Shown here: positions 11,735 to 24,235 of the stretch, in pieces
Layout of the letters: the number at the start of each line of letters is the position of its first letter
How positions within the stretch are numbered: the first letter of the stretch is position 1
NCBI RefSeq assembly: GCF_000003815.2
Contig: NC_049995.1
Span: 5,791,552-5,855,551, forward strand
Direction: 5' to 3'
DNA from: Branchiostoma floridae
Lineage: Eukaryota; Chordata; Leptocardii; Amphioxiformes; Branchiostomatidae
DNA: 64,000 nucleotides
Program-made: the position numbers and the translations under genes
Notes under the pieces: generated by a model
What the model was told of the DNA's origin: nothing
Database searches by the model: none
The model's input: the letters and a program-made list of their open reading frames with translations, nothing else

Positions 11735-14700
11735 ATGACCGTTAAGCTGATGGCAAAAGTCTGCTTGTTGCTGCTTTTGCAGCTCCTGGTGTCACGTATA
11801 GACGCTGGTAGCTGGCAGAGCTGCCGTGAGGTGTCCGTGGCAAAGTGTGGTGTAGGCGACAGCCGTAGTGATGGTCATGAGTACCGGTATGACATTGGAG
11901 CGTACCGGTACAAGTGGACCAAATATCCAGATGAAGCATACAGCTACAGAGGTCCCTTTCAAACCGTTTCTTTGAGTCAGGTGTTCCAATCCTGTCAGGT
12001 CTGCTCAAATGAAGCAATGCCTACCCAGGGGGGTCCCACTCAGAACCCTTCCCTACCACCCGCCAGAACCAACATCATGATCGTTGACAACGACGTTGGT
12101 GAGCTTGACACGCAAAAGGCACAGCTCCTCTCTCAGATCCCCTGTGGCAGAGATTGCAGGCTGTGGTTTGTGGGTTGTAACCTAACGGAGATAGATGGAG
12201 GGGCGTTTGCTAAGTTGCCACAGGTGTCTACCCTGGTCATCTGGCGGAGCAATGTCCAGACTCTGAGGAACGGCACGTTTGCTGGGATGAAAGGTCTGAA
12301 GTATCTTCTGCTGTTGGAGAACAACCTGACACATCTGGAGGTGAGGTTTCAGAAACAGAGAAACATGTATTACTTACTGATATTCTGCTTTTGTCATAGT
12401 TCCTATCGATTATCATATCGTTTTTCTAGAAAATCGGACTTCCGCAGGTTTCATTTTGGTTATCGGTTGTTGTTTGTATACATACATTGTTTTTGATTGA
12501 AATTTTCTTTGCCATTTTGCCACATGCAATTGCAAGTTTTATTGACACGACAAAAGTACGTTGTATTTCGTATGGTCAACTAAAAACTACAAAATAGGGA
12601 TATAGGGTGAATTTCATCATTGACTAAACAATATAGGGTAAGGAAAATCTTTATACAATCAGCACCATAACCTTTTCTGATCAAAAACCAATATCTTATG
12701 TATTTATATATCTTAGAATTATGATATGTGTTCTGATATAGGATGGCTGCTTAGATGGACTGCCCAGCTTGTCCAACCTCATCCTTGTGGACAACCAGAT
12801 CCTGACTCTGTCACCTGACACGTTCCGGGGTGTGCGACCATACTGGATTGACGTAAGTGCCAATTTTATCTCTAACGTTCCACCCGGGACCTTGCAGGCG
12901 ATTAAGTCCGTAGAACATGTCCACGCTGTTGAGAACAAACTGGCAGCGATCGGCGCGGGGATGTTCCACGGTCTTGAGCGGCTGCTAGTCCTGAACCTGG
13001 AGGGTAACAGAATCTCTCACATCGCTGCGGGCGCGTTCAGCACAAACACGAAATTGTCCAACCTAGATCTGGCGAGAAACAGGTTGGCCTTCCTCTCTGG
13101 CGGGTGGTTCAGGTCAACATTTCCAACCAGGCTCATGGCGAGTGGAAATGCGATTGCCGCCGTTGCGTTTGAAGACAAGGCGTGCGATCGAGGAGAATCA
13201 TCTTGGATAATCCTCCCCGCTGTACCTGCGCGAATGACCAGCTGTACGAACACCAGGGGAACACCCTGAAGTTCAAACAGCGGTTCATCTCGGCAATACA
13301 ACGAGTTCTCTCCACGACAAGCTGTCCCGCCTCGGCACTAAACCTAAATTCTCCAGCGCCAGTCAATCCCACATCACTGCCCTGCCCAGCGCCGCTGGTC
13401 GTGATCGTGCATGTTGAACGCAGCGCCGAGTATAAGTACAAAGCTGTTGGTGACGTGTACTGGGAGCAATCGCCCATAGTGTCCTTTGCCTTCCCTAACG
13501 GCTTACACCACGAGGTTGACATGACGTACGACACAAACACGACCACACACGACCGTCTGCCGACAGGTAACCTAACCGTGAGAGTGGTGACCTACCTGAA
13601 GGCTGAGGGCTGGATGAAATGTGAGGGTCCGCAAAACCTAATCGGCGGGGAATCAGGAAATGATAGCCTGTGTCCCAACTACATGGGGAAGTCCAGATAT
13701 ACCATTTGGCTTGAGACCGCCGAGCCCTTGGCCTTCGAGAACACCACTTGTACTGCCACTTCGGAAACTGGCTCCCACACTGCCGTCTTCATGGCGAGCG
13801 AGCGCGCAGACTCTAGCATAACAATACACCAAGCCACAGAGCTCTCACTCATGAACACGACACCATTCTCAACCATCATCAGCACCACACTGCCGCTCAC
13901 AAACATCAGCACTACACCACTGTCCACAAGCGCGAGCGATGATGGCTATAAAGACCTGATGCGGTATATAAGGTCGGCAGCTATTGGCCTGTTGTCGCCA
14001 CTTGCATTGTTGGGAGTGTGGGGTTGTGGCATGTACATCTGGCGTAGGCTCAGGCGCAAAGCACCAGGTAACCCCTCAGGCCCATCCCGTAACGGCAACC
14101 AGATCACTGCCTGCTCCAGGTGGCCTGTTGGAGATCAAGGCAACATGGATGAGTCAGTGATCAGTCCGTACGCTGAGGGTGGTTTTGATGATCACGACAG
14201 CCTAAATGATTCAGAATCAGTCATCAGCCCTTACGCTGAGGGTGGTTTCGCGGACCACCCTGATCTGCGCAGGGCAGATTCTTCTCAGTCAGAAACCGTT
14301 CCGTACGGACAGGCTAAGCTTTGCGCAGCGTACGCAGGCCGCGCCCGCGCGCAGACACACCCCGTGCCGTCCCGCCCGTACAGCACCGAGCGCCCTCGTC
14401 AGACACCGAACAGGGAAGGCGCCATCCTGGCTGCCTATGGCCCCAATGGTCGCGACAAGTCCGGCAAAAAGTGCTACCAGCACCCATCCATCCTCCCCAA
14501 CCCAGGTGCAACCCAGTCCTCTGCCTACCAGCAGAATGCCAGCGCCGCTCCGCGTTCCCGCAAGGCACCTTGTTACAACTCCCCTGCCCTGGCCACTGAC
14601 CAAGAGCGCACCATGTCAAGCACATATGACCAGAATGACCCTAGAGAGGCCGCTAAGCGTTCCCGCAAGGCACCTTGCTACAACTCCCAAGCCTTTGCCA

Positions 14701-15665
14701 CTGACCAAGAGCGCACCCTGTCCAGCACATATGACCAGAATGACCCTAGAGAGGTCGCTCAGCGTTCCCGCAAGGCACCTTGTTACAACTCCCCTGCCCT
14801 GGCCACTGACCAAGAGCGCACCCTGTCCAACACATATGACCAGAATGACCCTAGAGAGGCCGCTAAGCGTTCCCGCAAGGCACCTTCCTACAACTCCCCT
14901 GCCCTGGCCACTGACCAAGAGCGCACCCTGTCCAGCACATATGACCAGAATGACCCTAGAGAGGCCGCTAAGCGTTCCCGCAAGGCACCTTCCTACAACT
15001 CCCCTGCCCTGGCCACTGACCAAGAGCACACCCTGTCCAGCACATATGACCAGAATGACCCTAGAGAGGCCGCTAAGGGTTCCCGCAAGGCACCTTGCTA
15101 CAACTCCCCTGTCCTTGCCACTGACCAAGAGCGCAATTTGTCCAACACATATGACCAGAATGACCCTAGAGAGGCCGCTAAGGGTTCCCGCAAGGCACCT
15201 TGCTACAACTCCCCTGCCCTGGCCACTGACCAAGAGCGCACCCTGTCCAGCACATATGACCAGAATGACCCTAGAGAGGCCGCTAAGGGTTCCCGCAAGG
15301 CACCTTGCTACAACTCCCCTGCCCTGGCCACTGACCAAGAGCGCACCCTGTCCAGCACTTATGACAAGAATGACCCTAGCGAGGCAGTCTGCAACACCGC
15401 AGAGTCCCCTGGGGCCAATAGCTACCAGCCTGCCGCTTCGCCCAGTAGTGAGTCGGGTACTCAGTCCGCCATCTATGATGAAAACCATCATAGCGGGCCC
15501 GCCACCGGTCGGGGAAACAGTTACATCTGCCCCTCCCCTGCGGCCAGTGCTGACAGGTCTCCGGCAGCTGCCTGCAGCCAGAATGACCGTAGAGAGGCAA
15601 TAAATGACACCCCAGACTCCCCCGAGACTAACAGCTATGAATCGGCTCACTTTGCGATCCAGTGA
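11735..15665 (+). CDS. LRR single-pass transmembrane protein with tyrosine-repeat tail; frame broken at the LRR C-cap
   Basis: Exon 1 is 11735-12340 (202 codons, donor GAG|GTGAGG) and exon 2 starts at 12742 (acceptor TGATATAG) in phase 0. The protein has a signal peptide (LLLLLQLLVSRIDA), a Cys-containing N-terminal region, about nine leucine-rich repeats of 24 residues (for example LVLNLEGNRISHIAAGAF), a C-cap (LDNPPRCTCAND), a Thr/Ser-rich stalk, a membrane helix (AAIGLLSPLALLGVWGCGMY) with a basic stop-transfer, and a cytoplasmic tail of about 535 residues. The first frame runs to a stop at 13269. The C-cap onward is in the -1 frame, which is open only from 13173. So either one base is missing between about 13173 and 13215, or the gene is a recent pseudogene or an assembly error. 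The tail holds two copies of ESVISPYAEGGF and eight 35-residue repeats. A receptor or adhesion role is inferred from architecture only; the ligand is unknown. Confidence 0.8.
14553..15392 (+). repeat. Eight in-frame 105-bp repeats in the LRR protein tail
   Basis: Exactly 105 bp per unit (35 codons), starting at 14553, 14658 and so on. Each unit encodes (R/G)SRKAP(C/S)YNSP.LATDQ followed by ERTLSSTYDQNDPREAAK or close variants. Every unit has two tyrosines (PxYNS and TYDQN) and a basic SRK start. Units differ at only a few residues, and many differences are single bases, so the array expanded recently or is homogenised by gene conversion. The last unit degenerates to TYDKNDPSEAVC. Confidence 0.95.
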
Positions 15666-18574
15666 ATACAAAAAAATCATGAACAAATATTGTCCAACAT
15701 CAATCTTTCGGCCATTGGTTATCGAGCTTGTGGGTATCTTGAAAAAGGAGAGCTTAAAACAATAACAAAATTTTCTCTCTTAAAAAGAAAGGACAGGCTA
15801 TCTTCTCTTCTTAGGCAACAAAATCATTAAATGCAAAACAAACATCAAGCAAAACTATATTGTTCGATAATTGCGGCGCTTTTAAGTTGATTAAGGGTGA
15901 AAACTTCTGGCCATATGTCATGCAAATCAGATTGTCATTTGCATAATTGATTACAAAATACTACAATAAATAGCATTATTTGTTATCGATAACACTTCAA
16001 TGTGTTATTTCGGTGTAGGAAATCATCAACTGATATAATGCAAATGAGCGTCTAAATTGCATTATGAATTAGAAATCTTTAGAACACATGCTTCGGCAGT
16101 ATGGCTTGGCGAAGGTATGAGGTCATTGAACTTTTACTCTTCGCTGTCCTTTTCTTCATTTTCTCTTCTTCAAAAACAATTTCAAATCAAACTGACTCAA
16201 TCAAGATGGATAAAAGTGCAGAGTTGTTTGGTTGGCAAAATAGTGTTAAGTGATTTCTTAAATATAACTTGGTTTATTTCCATCGCACCACTTTTACAAT
16301 ACAATATTAATTATAATCTAAGATATGAGTGGACATCTCGCAGCCGTAGGCTGAATTGCATGTAAGCCACTATGTTAAAACAATTTGCTCCAGCAATAAA
16401 TACATTAAAAAGGTTAAGACAATAGATTCTAATATAAATATACATGTGATACAATATGTACAAAGACCGGCTATTTAAGCACATGTTCGTTCAAGAGATG
16501 GGTTAGGTATGGTATTGGGCTTGTTTTGAAGCGCTTAGTGCGCACTGGCATGTAGTCAAGCTTATTTCCATTTCTTGTCTCCCTACCGCTAACATCACCT
16601 CTTGACTGTGGTAGCCAGTCAAGAGGTCATTTCTTATCATTTATCATGCATGGGGGGGGGGGGGGGGGGCAAAGTCATGGAGACAATGACAAAATTAACA
16701 TGTAAAGCAGAAAAAAAGAACAACATACATTAAAATTGGCAGAATTGTGATGAATGACTGATATGTGGCTTTCGTGTCCCATCAAAATAAGATAAAAGCA
16801 GACTTGCATACATATACTTGAAAGCTAAAGAATACTGCAGATTGGAAATCTGTAATTGTAATGTAATTGTAGAGTCCATTCCGAGACACCATGAATATAT
16901 AATTGAAAACAATTGAAACCATTTGTAAATGATGACAATGGCAACCCTCGCGGTGACTTGGAATCGACTCTATGTTACCATTCTTTATATCATTGGCTGA
17001 TTTCTAACAAAATTGCACAACTCTCCGACTGATGCAGATATGAGATGGAGTTATCCTCCTTAGTTTTCAATGTACAACTTGAACTGCTTTTCCCAGGAAA
17101 GCGGCGAGGTTGTAGAGACTATTGAGTAGAAGTAAAATTAGTACTAGTAGTAGTAGTAGTGCTAGTAGTAGTAGTTACTGTAGTAGTAGTAGTAGTAGTA
17201 GATGTAGTAGAAGTAGTAGTAGAGTCATACGGGTGAACACACAACAAAAATTTTGAAGTCATACGGGTGAACACACAAGAAAAGTTTTTCTGGGTTTTAA
17301 AGAAAGAGCATACCATTTACACCATCAAAGAAAGAGTCAAATATCTAAAACTAGACGTACAGCCACTTTCCATTCAAGCTATACTCCTTCATGGTTAAAG
17401 ATTATATGTTGTAAAATACTTGTTGCAAATTAGACAATCAAATAGAAATGGAGTAATTATTGATAAACAAGACAATTATGGTGGTGCCAACCCATATGTT
17501 AACTGATGTTAGCTTATGTTAAAACATGAATTGATGTTTATGACTTTACAAATGATAGATTTTCTGTAATGTCTATATAATGGTAATGTGCATCTTATGT
17601 TATGTTATGATGACATTCATTATATTTATTGGTAAAAGAACGGGACCGTTCTGTAATTATTCTTACAAGAGTCTTTACTAGTCGTACTATAGCCAGTACT
17701 GTCATGCCTTTAATTTGTTCATGTGTGGAGAATTTTTCAACAACAAAGTAAATAACAAGACATCTGTCATTTGTACAGATATGGATGGCCAAAAGCCTCT
17801 TAGTCTGCAAATTCATAAAACATCACAATGGTAAAGCTGTATACGCGCAATACATGACTTTAGCCCAAAACTGCTCGTTTACACAACACCAATAAAGAGC
17901 TACACCGTTAGAAACATGACTGATTAGAGAGTATTTAGGCTCTTGGACGTCGGAAGTAGCATTTGCTTCAATTGTGTACCCCACGTGGGTTAAGGGGCTG
18001 AATACAATGTACCTGACAACGCCCGACTTAAGCTAGGCTACAGAGCTAGTTTCAGAAGCGATAAGAAAAACTCGCTCGTCTTGTTATGTTTTATCTAATA
18101 TCACATGAGCAACTGACCTTCTTGGTTGTGCTGTTTATTCGGAAAGTGTTCAAGATAAAGGAAGTGTCAACACTTGCATTGGATCAGTAAGTGTCATATT
18201 GCTTTTAGAAAACATTAGAAACCAAACATCGAAAAATTCACCACAAGTGTAATTCCACAAAATGCGGCTGATTATGTGCACTTTGATACATTATCTGTTA
18301 GAAAATGTACAAGAGAAAAAGAGAGCATGCAATTTTTTTTTGCATCAAAAAAATAAAAGATGTGCAAAGAAAATATATCTCTATTAATTCCATTCTCAAA
18401 GTCTCCCAGCTTCATTACTAAAAAAAATAACACTTTACCGGTACAATACCCCCCCCCCACTCTCTCATTCTCACTGACAAGTTTATATCTCGTATAAAGT
18501 CTGGAGAAGTGCCAATATGAATAGTTGAACATCGTTAAACAATCAATTGGACCAAGGGTGCAACCCTTCATGTA
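15666..18574. other. 3' flank of LRR gene and intergenic AT-rich sequence
   Basis: No gene recognised. It holds a poly(G) tract of 18 bases near 16.65 kb, an imperfect (AGT)n microsatellite at about 17140-17221, and directly after it two copies of AGTCATACGGGTGAACACAC at about 17222 and 17261. AAATCATTAAATG and AATAAA strings after the LRR stop are possible polyadenylation signals, none decisive. Confidence 0.45.
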
Positions 18575-18690
18575 TCACGCACGTGGGACGGCTTACAACA
18601 ACTGGGATTCGAACTCGAGACCTACTGGCGTGATCTATAAGCACACTGCAGTGCGTGGTCACCACCTTAAGCTAACTACAGACTCTAAAC
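18575..18690 (-). mobile_element. tRNA-like SINE head, fragment
   Basis: On the minus strand, GTGGTGACCACGCACTGCAG is followed about 35 bases later by the B-box-like GAGTTCGAATCCCAG. This resembles the tRNA-related head of a SINE. The cloverleaf does not fold convincingly by eye, so it is called a fragment, not a tRNA gene. Confidence 0.35.
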
Positions 18691-18897
18691 GTGTTCTTGT
18701 GTGCTTCTGACTTTGACTTTATTTAGAGCCACATTTAGCTTCATATTTCAATTATTCTTTATGTGATATTTACATGCAATGTTAGTGCATTAATACGTCA
18801 CCTAACAAAGATTGACGTAACAGACTGACAATGGCACCAGTTGATATGACTGGTGTGTGAAGCAACCAGCTGTACTGTAGTCTTATTTTGTACAATG

Positions 18898-20200
18898 TAT
18901 CAGTGACATATACACTGCAACAATCAAAGTTTACAACTGTACTATATGTACAATGTATCATGTGCAAGATAACAATCTGTGTATAATTGTACTCTATGTG
19001 CAATGTATCATATGCACCCTAACACTCTGTGTATGATTGTACTCTATGTGCAATGTGACATATACACTGCAACAATCAAAGTTTACAACTGTACTATATG
19101 TACAATGTATCATGTGCAAGATAACAATCTGTGTATAATTGTACTATAAGTGCAATGTATCATATGCACCCTAACACTCTGTGTATGATTGTACTCTATG
19201 TGCAGTGTGACATATGCACTGCAACAATCAAAGTTTACAACTGTACTCTATGCACAATGAATCATGTGCAAGATAACAATCTGTGTATAATTGTACTCTA
19301 TGTGCAATGTATCATATGCACCCTAACACTCTGTGTATGATTGTACTCTATGTGCAATGTGACATATACACTGAAACAAAGTTTACAACTGTACTCTATG
19401 TACAATGTATCATATACACTGAAACAAAGTTTACAACTGTACTCTATGTACAATGTATCATGTGCAAGATAACAATCTGTGTATAATTGTACTCTATGTA
19501 CAATGTATCATATGCACCCTAACACTCTGTGTATAATTGTACTCTATGTGCAATGTGACATATACACTGAAACAATCAAAGTTTACAACTGTACTCTATG
19601 TACAGTGTATCATGTGCAAGATAACAATCTGTGTATAATGGTACTCTATGTACATTGTATCATGTGCACGATAACAATCTGTGTATAATTATACTATATG
19701 TGCAATGTGACATACATACTGCAACAATCAAAGTTTACAGCTGCACTCCATGTACAATGTACCATATGTACTATAAAGAACCTGTGTATAATTGTACTCT
19801 ATGTGCAATGTGACATATACACTGCAACAATCAAAGTTTACAACTGTTCTATATGTACAATAAGAATCTGTGTATGATTATATTCTATGTGTAAGGTATC
19901 ACACTCACTGTAACAACCGGTCTGCAATTTTATTCCTTGTACAATGAATCATATATGCACTGTTATAAATTGTCTATAATAATTATCATTGTACTTTATA
20001 GACAATGTATCAGTGTATGATCATGTACTTTATGTGCAAGGTGTCATATACACTATAATAGTCAGTCTACAATCTACAATTGTAATTCATATATTGTATC
20101 ATATGCACTGTAAAACCCAGTCTATAATCGTACTATATGTATCACATGCACGGTAACATCAATCTATAATTGTACTCTCTGTACAATATACATCTTATGC
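18898..20200. repeat. Minisatellite with 152-bp higher-order repeat built from three ~50-bp monomers
   Basis: Monomers share CAATGT(A/G)(T/A)CAT.T..A, then CTGTGTAT(A/G)ATTGTACTCTATGTG or a variant with GTTTACAACTGTACT. Three monomer types (marked GTGCAAGATAACAATC, ATGCACCCTAACACTC, and ATACACTGCAACAATC) recur in order. Higher-order units start at 18951, 19103 and 19255, exactly 152 bp apart. Beyond about 19.35 kb the order shuffles and beyond 19.9 kb it decays. Since 152 is not a multiple of three, the short ORFs in it are spurious. Confidence 0.9.
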
Positions 20201-22905
20201 ACTTTGTTAATTGGCATTGTAAGTTTGGACATTGTCTAATGAGATGGGAACCAAAATAAGACCGATAGTGTGCACTCTATCTATTGTTTATGTGTTTGTC
20301 AGCAGGGCTAGCCCTTTGTAATAGCCATAGGCTAGTTGGGCAGCCCTGGCTGTGTGTTCGTTGCAGCCGAAACAATAAATAGTGTGCACTACTGCTAACT
20401 TAATATATACTTTAAAGATTTGATAAATGCATGTGGTATGGAACAACACCACGTATGCATGATGTATACAAATTGAATAGAACTGTAAAGTAAATGTGAA
20501 CACGAGTGAAATATTAAGCATGTAGTATGTTATGATACAATTTAAAGCTCTATAACCGTACACAAAAATAGCAAACATGTAGTATGTTGAAGGTATGTTA
20601 TACGTTTTGTATTCATTTTATATCTAAAAGCTAGTCTTGGAAGTGTGAACATTTTATGGCATGACAAGCTGAAATATGACTGATATTGGCACCACCATGC
20701 ATACTGTACTGTAAGAACAAAGAAATGTTAAGGTTGAAGAATAATAATAAAATGTTGAAGTGTTGAAACCCTCAGCGTCTGACTGTTCTGTGGCGTTGTG
20801 TGTGGTAAATCTTGAAGTCTGATGAGTGGGTATGGTTAGAGTTATAGTGGCAGAATGTCTTTGAACAGTAAATCTCAAATCCTGAGGTCTTAATTATTTA
20901 AACAATTTTCGAACAGCATTCATGCCTAGCTTTATTTGATAATTTTCAAAATTCCAGTTTAGCCACTTTGAAGAGAAACACTGTTTCATAAATCATACAG
21001 ATACAGAATAGCTACGTATGCCCACATGAAATAAATGTGTTTTTTTATAATTTGATGAGTAAGAATAACCACCCACAGTGGCGCTTAAGGACAGCTCTAC
21101 CAATAAGAAAAATAGCCATCCTGCAGTTCAAGAGCAAGCTGTTAGGGGGACCAAACTTACACTACATGTTCCTGAAATGAAAAGCTATGTGCGCTGCTAA
21201 AACACCATGGCATGTCGAGAACATAATATACAAACAACTGTGCTGCAGTACCAAGGTCGGCCGAAAGGAGGCTCAAAATCGTTAAATTTGGGGTCTACAA
21301 CACCTACCCACAGAAATATATACAAGCTGACATAATAAAGACACACACGCGTGCGCCCAACCAAAAAAAAAACACAATACCTCCATTTTCCATTGAGGTA
21401 AGAAAACCAGGAAATAAAATGCCACTAACAAAATCACATACCGCAAGGATCAATATTATTGTACATATTGATAAAGGAAATATTCAACCAGACACTATTT
21501 TGATTTCAGTAATCATGAGACAAATACGTTATATTAATCATACAGAAAACAACAAATGGAAGTTGCGACCATGCTTTTACACTGATGTAATTTGTCTATA
21601 ATCTTCATGAACAAATAAACAGGCTAGCACTGTATTGAGTAATGCTATTGAACACTTTTTTTTAGTATTTTACAACCTCACATCTTACCATGGTGAAAAA
21701 GTTTAATATTCATTAGCTTAGCTACAGACTTATAATTTTTTGGGTGGAAAATAACAAAATCGTTGCTGATGCTGTGAGGATTAACTCCTGATTACCAGGT
21801 GTTACTGTGCCGGTAAGATAAGTTACACAATGTTACACAAATTCAAACAGAAGATCATTTAGACAGTTCGAAATTTAACACATTGGTCAATCATAAGATT
21901 AAAAACTGAACACAAAATGAATGGTCAGAAGAAACATGTGCTTCTACAACCCACATACATTGCATGATGTATATTGATTTTTTTTTACTGATTTTCAGTA
22001 AATACTTAGATAAATAAACAATACTTTAGTAACGGACGCGCTTTGTCATGATTCCAACAAACAAATCATCAGTACCCTCCAGTCTTTTATGTTGCCATGT
22101 TGAAACGTTGAATAATCATCAGTTTTCGCTTAGACTAATAAAGCTTGAGAAGAAATAACAAAATCGTTGCTGATGTTTCATACTCATTATTCATTTTATC
22201 AGGTGTTACTGCGCCGGTAAGAAAATCTGTGGCATGTTTGGGGAGCTTTCATCTTCTGTTTACGAAATAACGAAGGGAGGCTTTGACGTCAGCATAATGT
22301 CTTCATGAATAGTGACTGTTTATTGTATCAGAGGTAGACGACTCTAAAACTTAAACTTTTTGATATAATATTCAAGCCGGTTGGAGAATTGCATTGAGGG
22401 TTAAATATTAAAAATACACCGTTTCGCACGACTAAAAGTTAGAAGATTGGTCTGATTTTGTGTTCACTTTGCTCGTGACTGAGTACGTATTTCCTTTCTT
22501 CCATCTAGGTTTTTATAACACCACATCAATTAGTGGTCCAGCATATTCGAAGGCAAGTTTTATAAGGCTACGTCAACTAAATATTGATGCTATCAGCGCA
22601 CTCATTGATTCTCGCCTGATTTTAGAACGATACAATGTATTTTTCGGCTTCGTGCAACATCACGAAAAATTCCAATATGAACAAGAAGGCTGTAATGTAG
22701 CTTAAGGCCACAGCAAGTAAATTTTATGGACGGCATCCTCTACAGAATGCAAAAACAATGAGATACGGCGAAAAAAACAAGATGGGCATAAAAAAACAAG
22801 ATGGCTAAATATTCAAATTAAGATAGACGTCACAAACGTTGTAACAAGAATTGAAATGGCAAAACTTGTAGCACAGACAACAAATCATTAATTCATTCCT
22901 GTATT
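20201..22905. other. Intergenic AT-rich sequence, no gene seen
   Basis: No ORF with conserved motifs. One local duplication stands out: AATAACAAAATCGTTGCTGATG at 21750 and again at about 22154, each followed by an AG|GTGTTACTG(T/C)GCCG|GTAAGA string (21797 and 22201). Confidence 0.4.
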
Positions 22906-23639
22906 CAAGAAGTGAACTAGACGTAGTACAAGAGACACTCGTGTGGTATACTGGTATCACTTGCCAAGTTGGCAACTACACTCATGGCTTCCATAGTGAT
23001 GTCACTTTTGCAACTATCCAACTAGTTTCACTTCTACAACTAGCCATTGCTACTTCGGGGTTGCTAGTGTCACTTATACGAGTACAATCATTAGGCTACA
23101 ACACATTTTTTTCCATTTTGGTACTTTCTCGTCATGTTGACCATCTCCGAAGAAGAATAAAATTCTTTTTTTTTTATATCTGGCGAAAATTAATGAGTGC
23201 GCAGATGCCCATAAATTTTACTTCCTGTGGTCTAATCATTGTACTTGTAAAAGTGACACGAGATAGATATCCATGATCGTAGTTGCAGAAGTCAAACTAA
23301 ACTCGGCACAAAAAGTTTGGAATATGAACTTTGGCTGATCATATTTCCGTTGTTTTTGCATCAATTTTAATGTGTTATATATCAATAGAAAGCGTGTGTG
23401 ATTTCCTTTTATATGGTATCAAACTCCTCATGATTTTAAATTCGTGAAAAGAGCACCAGGGTTACTTACGTCAGTGGGTCACGAAAAAAATGTGCCCAAA
23501 TTTCAATTTTTGTGTTCAACTCTGTATCATCCTGCTTGTATGGGTGTGGGTGTCAAGGATTCAATCTATCCTTTTTTCACGTAATCTTTGGTATACAGAA
23601 CATCCAAGTTTATCTTCAACATTTGAGGAGATTATATGT

Positions 23640-23950
23640 GTATTTTGGGTGTTGGATGACCGATTCGAAGTGTGGATGCGGCAAGGAGAATGCCACGCCG
23701 ACTGTCGCACGGATAGAGCGTAACAGCGCGTAGCGCTTGTTGTGGTGTATGTATGGCTGCCACAGGAAAAACAAGGTTGGCTATCATCCCAGACAAGACA
23801 ACCTCAATACTGTGAGATACAGGGACACCATTCTCCATTCAGTATTCAGTCGCAATGTCTTACCCCTTCAATATGGGGACGAAGGACATTCTGTAAGAAT
23901 ACACCGCCCGTCCACGCACACAGACTGCATTGATCCATGCTCTGTGTGAC
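23640..23950 (+). pseudogene. Tc1-like transposase remnant, left arm
   Basis: Frame fragments read RQGECHADCRTDR, then RQDNLNTVRYRDTILHSVFS (the Tc1 GNLNAQRYRDEILRP region), then HRPSTHTDC (equivalent to DNARPHTA, the catalytic-domain segment). Frames shift between pieces and stops intervene, so no protein can be made. It is the mirror of the right-arm copy. Confidence 0.65.
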
Positions 23951-24235
23951 AGCAGTTGGAAACTAACACATGCAGAATTGTTTTGGGTCCGGCACACCAG
24001 CTGACGAGGTATGACATTGCGAGTGCATGGAAAATGATGTCCCTGTATCTCACAGCATTGAGGTTGTCTTGTCTGGGATGAGGGTGAACTTCGTTTTTCG
24101 TGTGGCAGCCATACATACAGCACACCATGACACTGCCTCCACCAAGCGCTACGCGCTGTTACGCTCTATCCGTGCGACAGTCAGCGTGGCATTCTCCTTG
24201 CCGCCTCCACACCTCGATTCGGTCATCAACAGCCA
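23870..24235 (-). pseudogene. Tc1-like transposase remnant, right arm
   Basis: On the minus strand, GGGSVMV (24155-24130 region) is followed by DNLNAVRYRDIIFHALAMSY and AGPKTILHV, the order seen in Tc1/mariner transposases. The upstream part matches the left arm's RQGECHADCRTDR region. It is interrupted by stops and frameshifts. Confidence 0.65.

Noticed and set aside
11735-12496. LRR exon 1 read through to the stop at 12496 as a complete short protein
   Set aside because: Coding character stops at the GTGAGG donor at 12341, and the LRR pattern resumes in phase at 12742. A retained-intron form is possible but not supported.
14206-15603. 465-codon plus-strand ORF (+1 frame) over the LRR tail repeats
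   Set aside because: It is a frame shadow of the 105-bp repeat: since the unit is a multiple of three, every frame without a stop stays open. Its Pro/Arg/Thr-rich composition has no domain.
14616-15686. 356-codon minus-strand ORF over the same repeats
   Set aside because: Also kept open by the repeat. It has no start context, no splice partners and no recognisable family.
17119-17316. Thr/Ser-rich ORF on the minus strand
   Set aside because: It is a translation of the (AGT)n microsatellite.
19131-19813. Repeated short ORFs reading MYNCTLCTMYH in the minisatellite
   Set aside because: The higher-order unit is 152 bp, not a multiple of three, so ORFs end in each unit. Cysteine/tyrosine richness comes from TGTAC-type bases.
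18898-20200. CRISPR-like array
   Set aside because: Repeats are ~50 bp monomers without unique spacers, and the window is eukaryotic.
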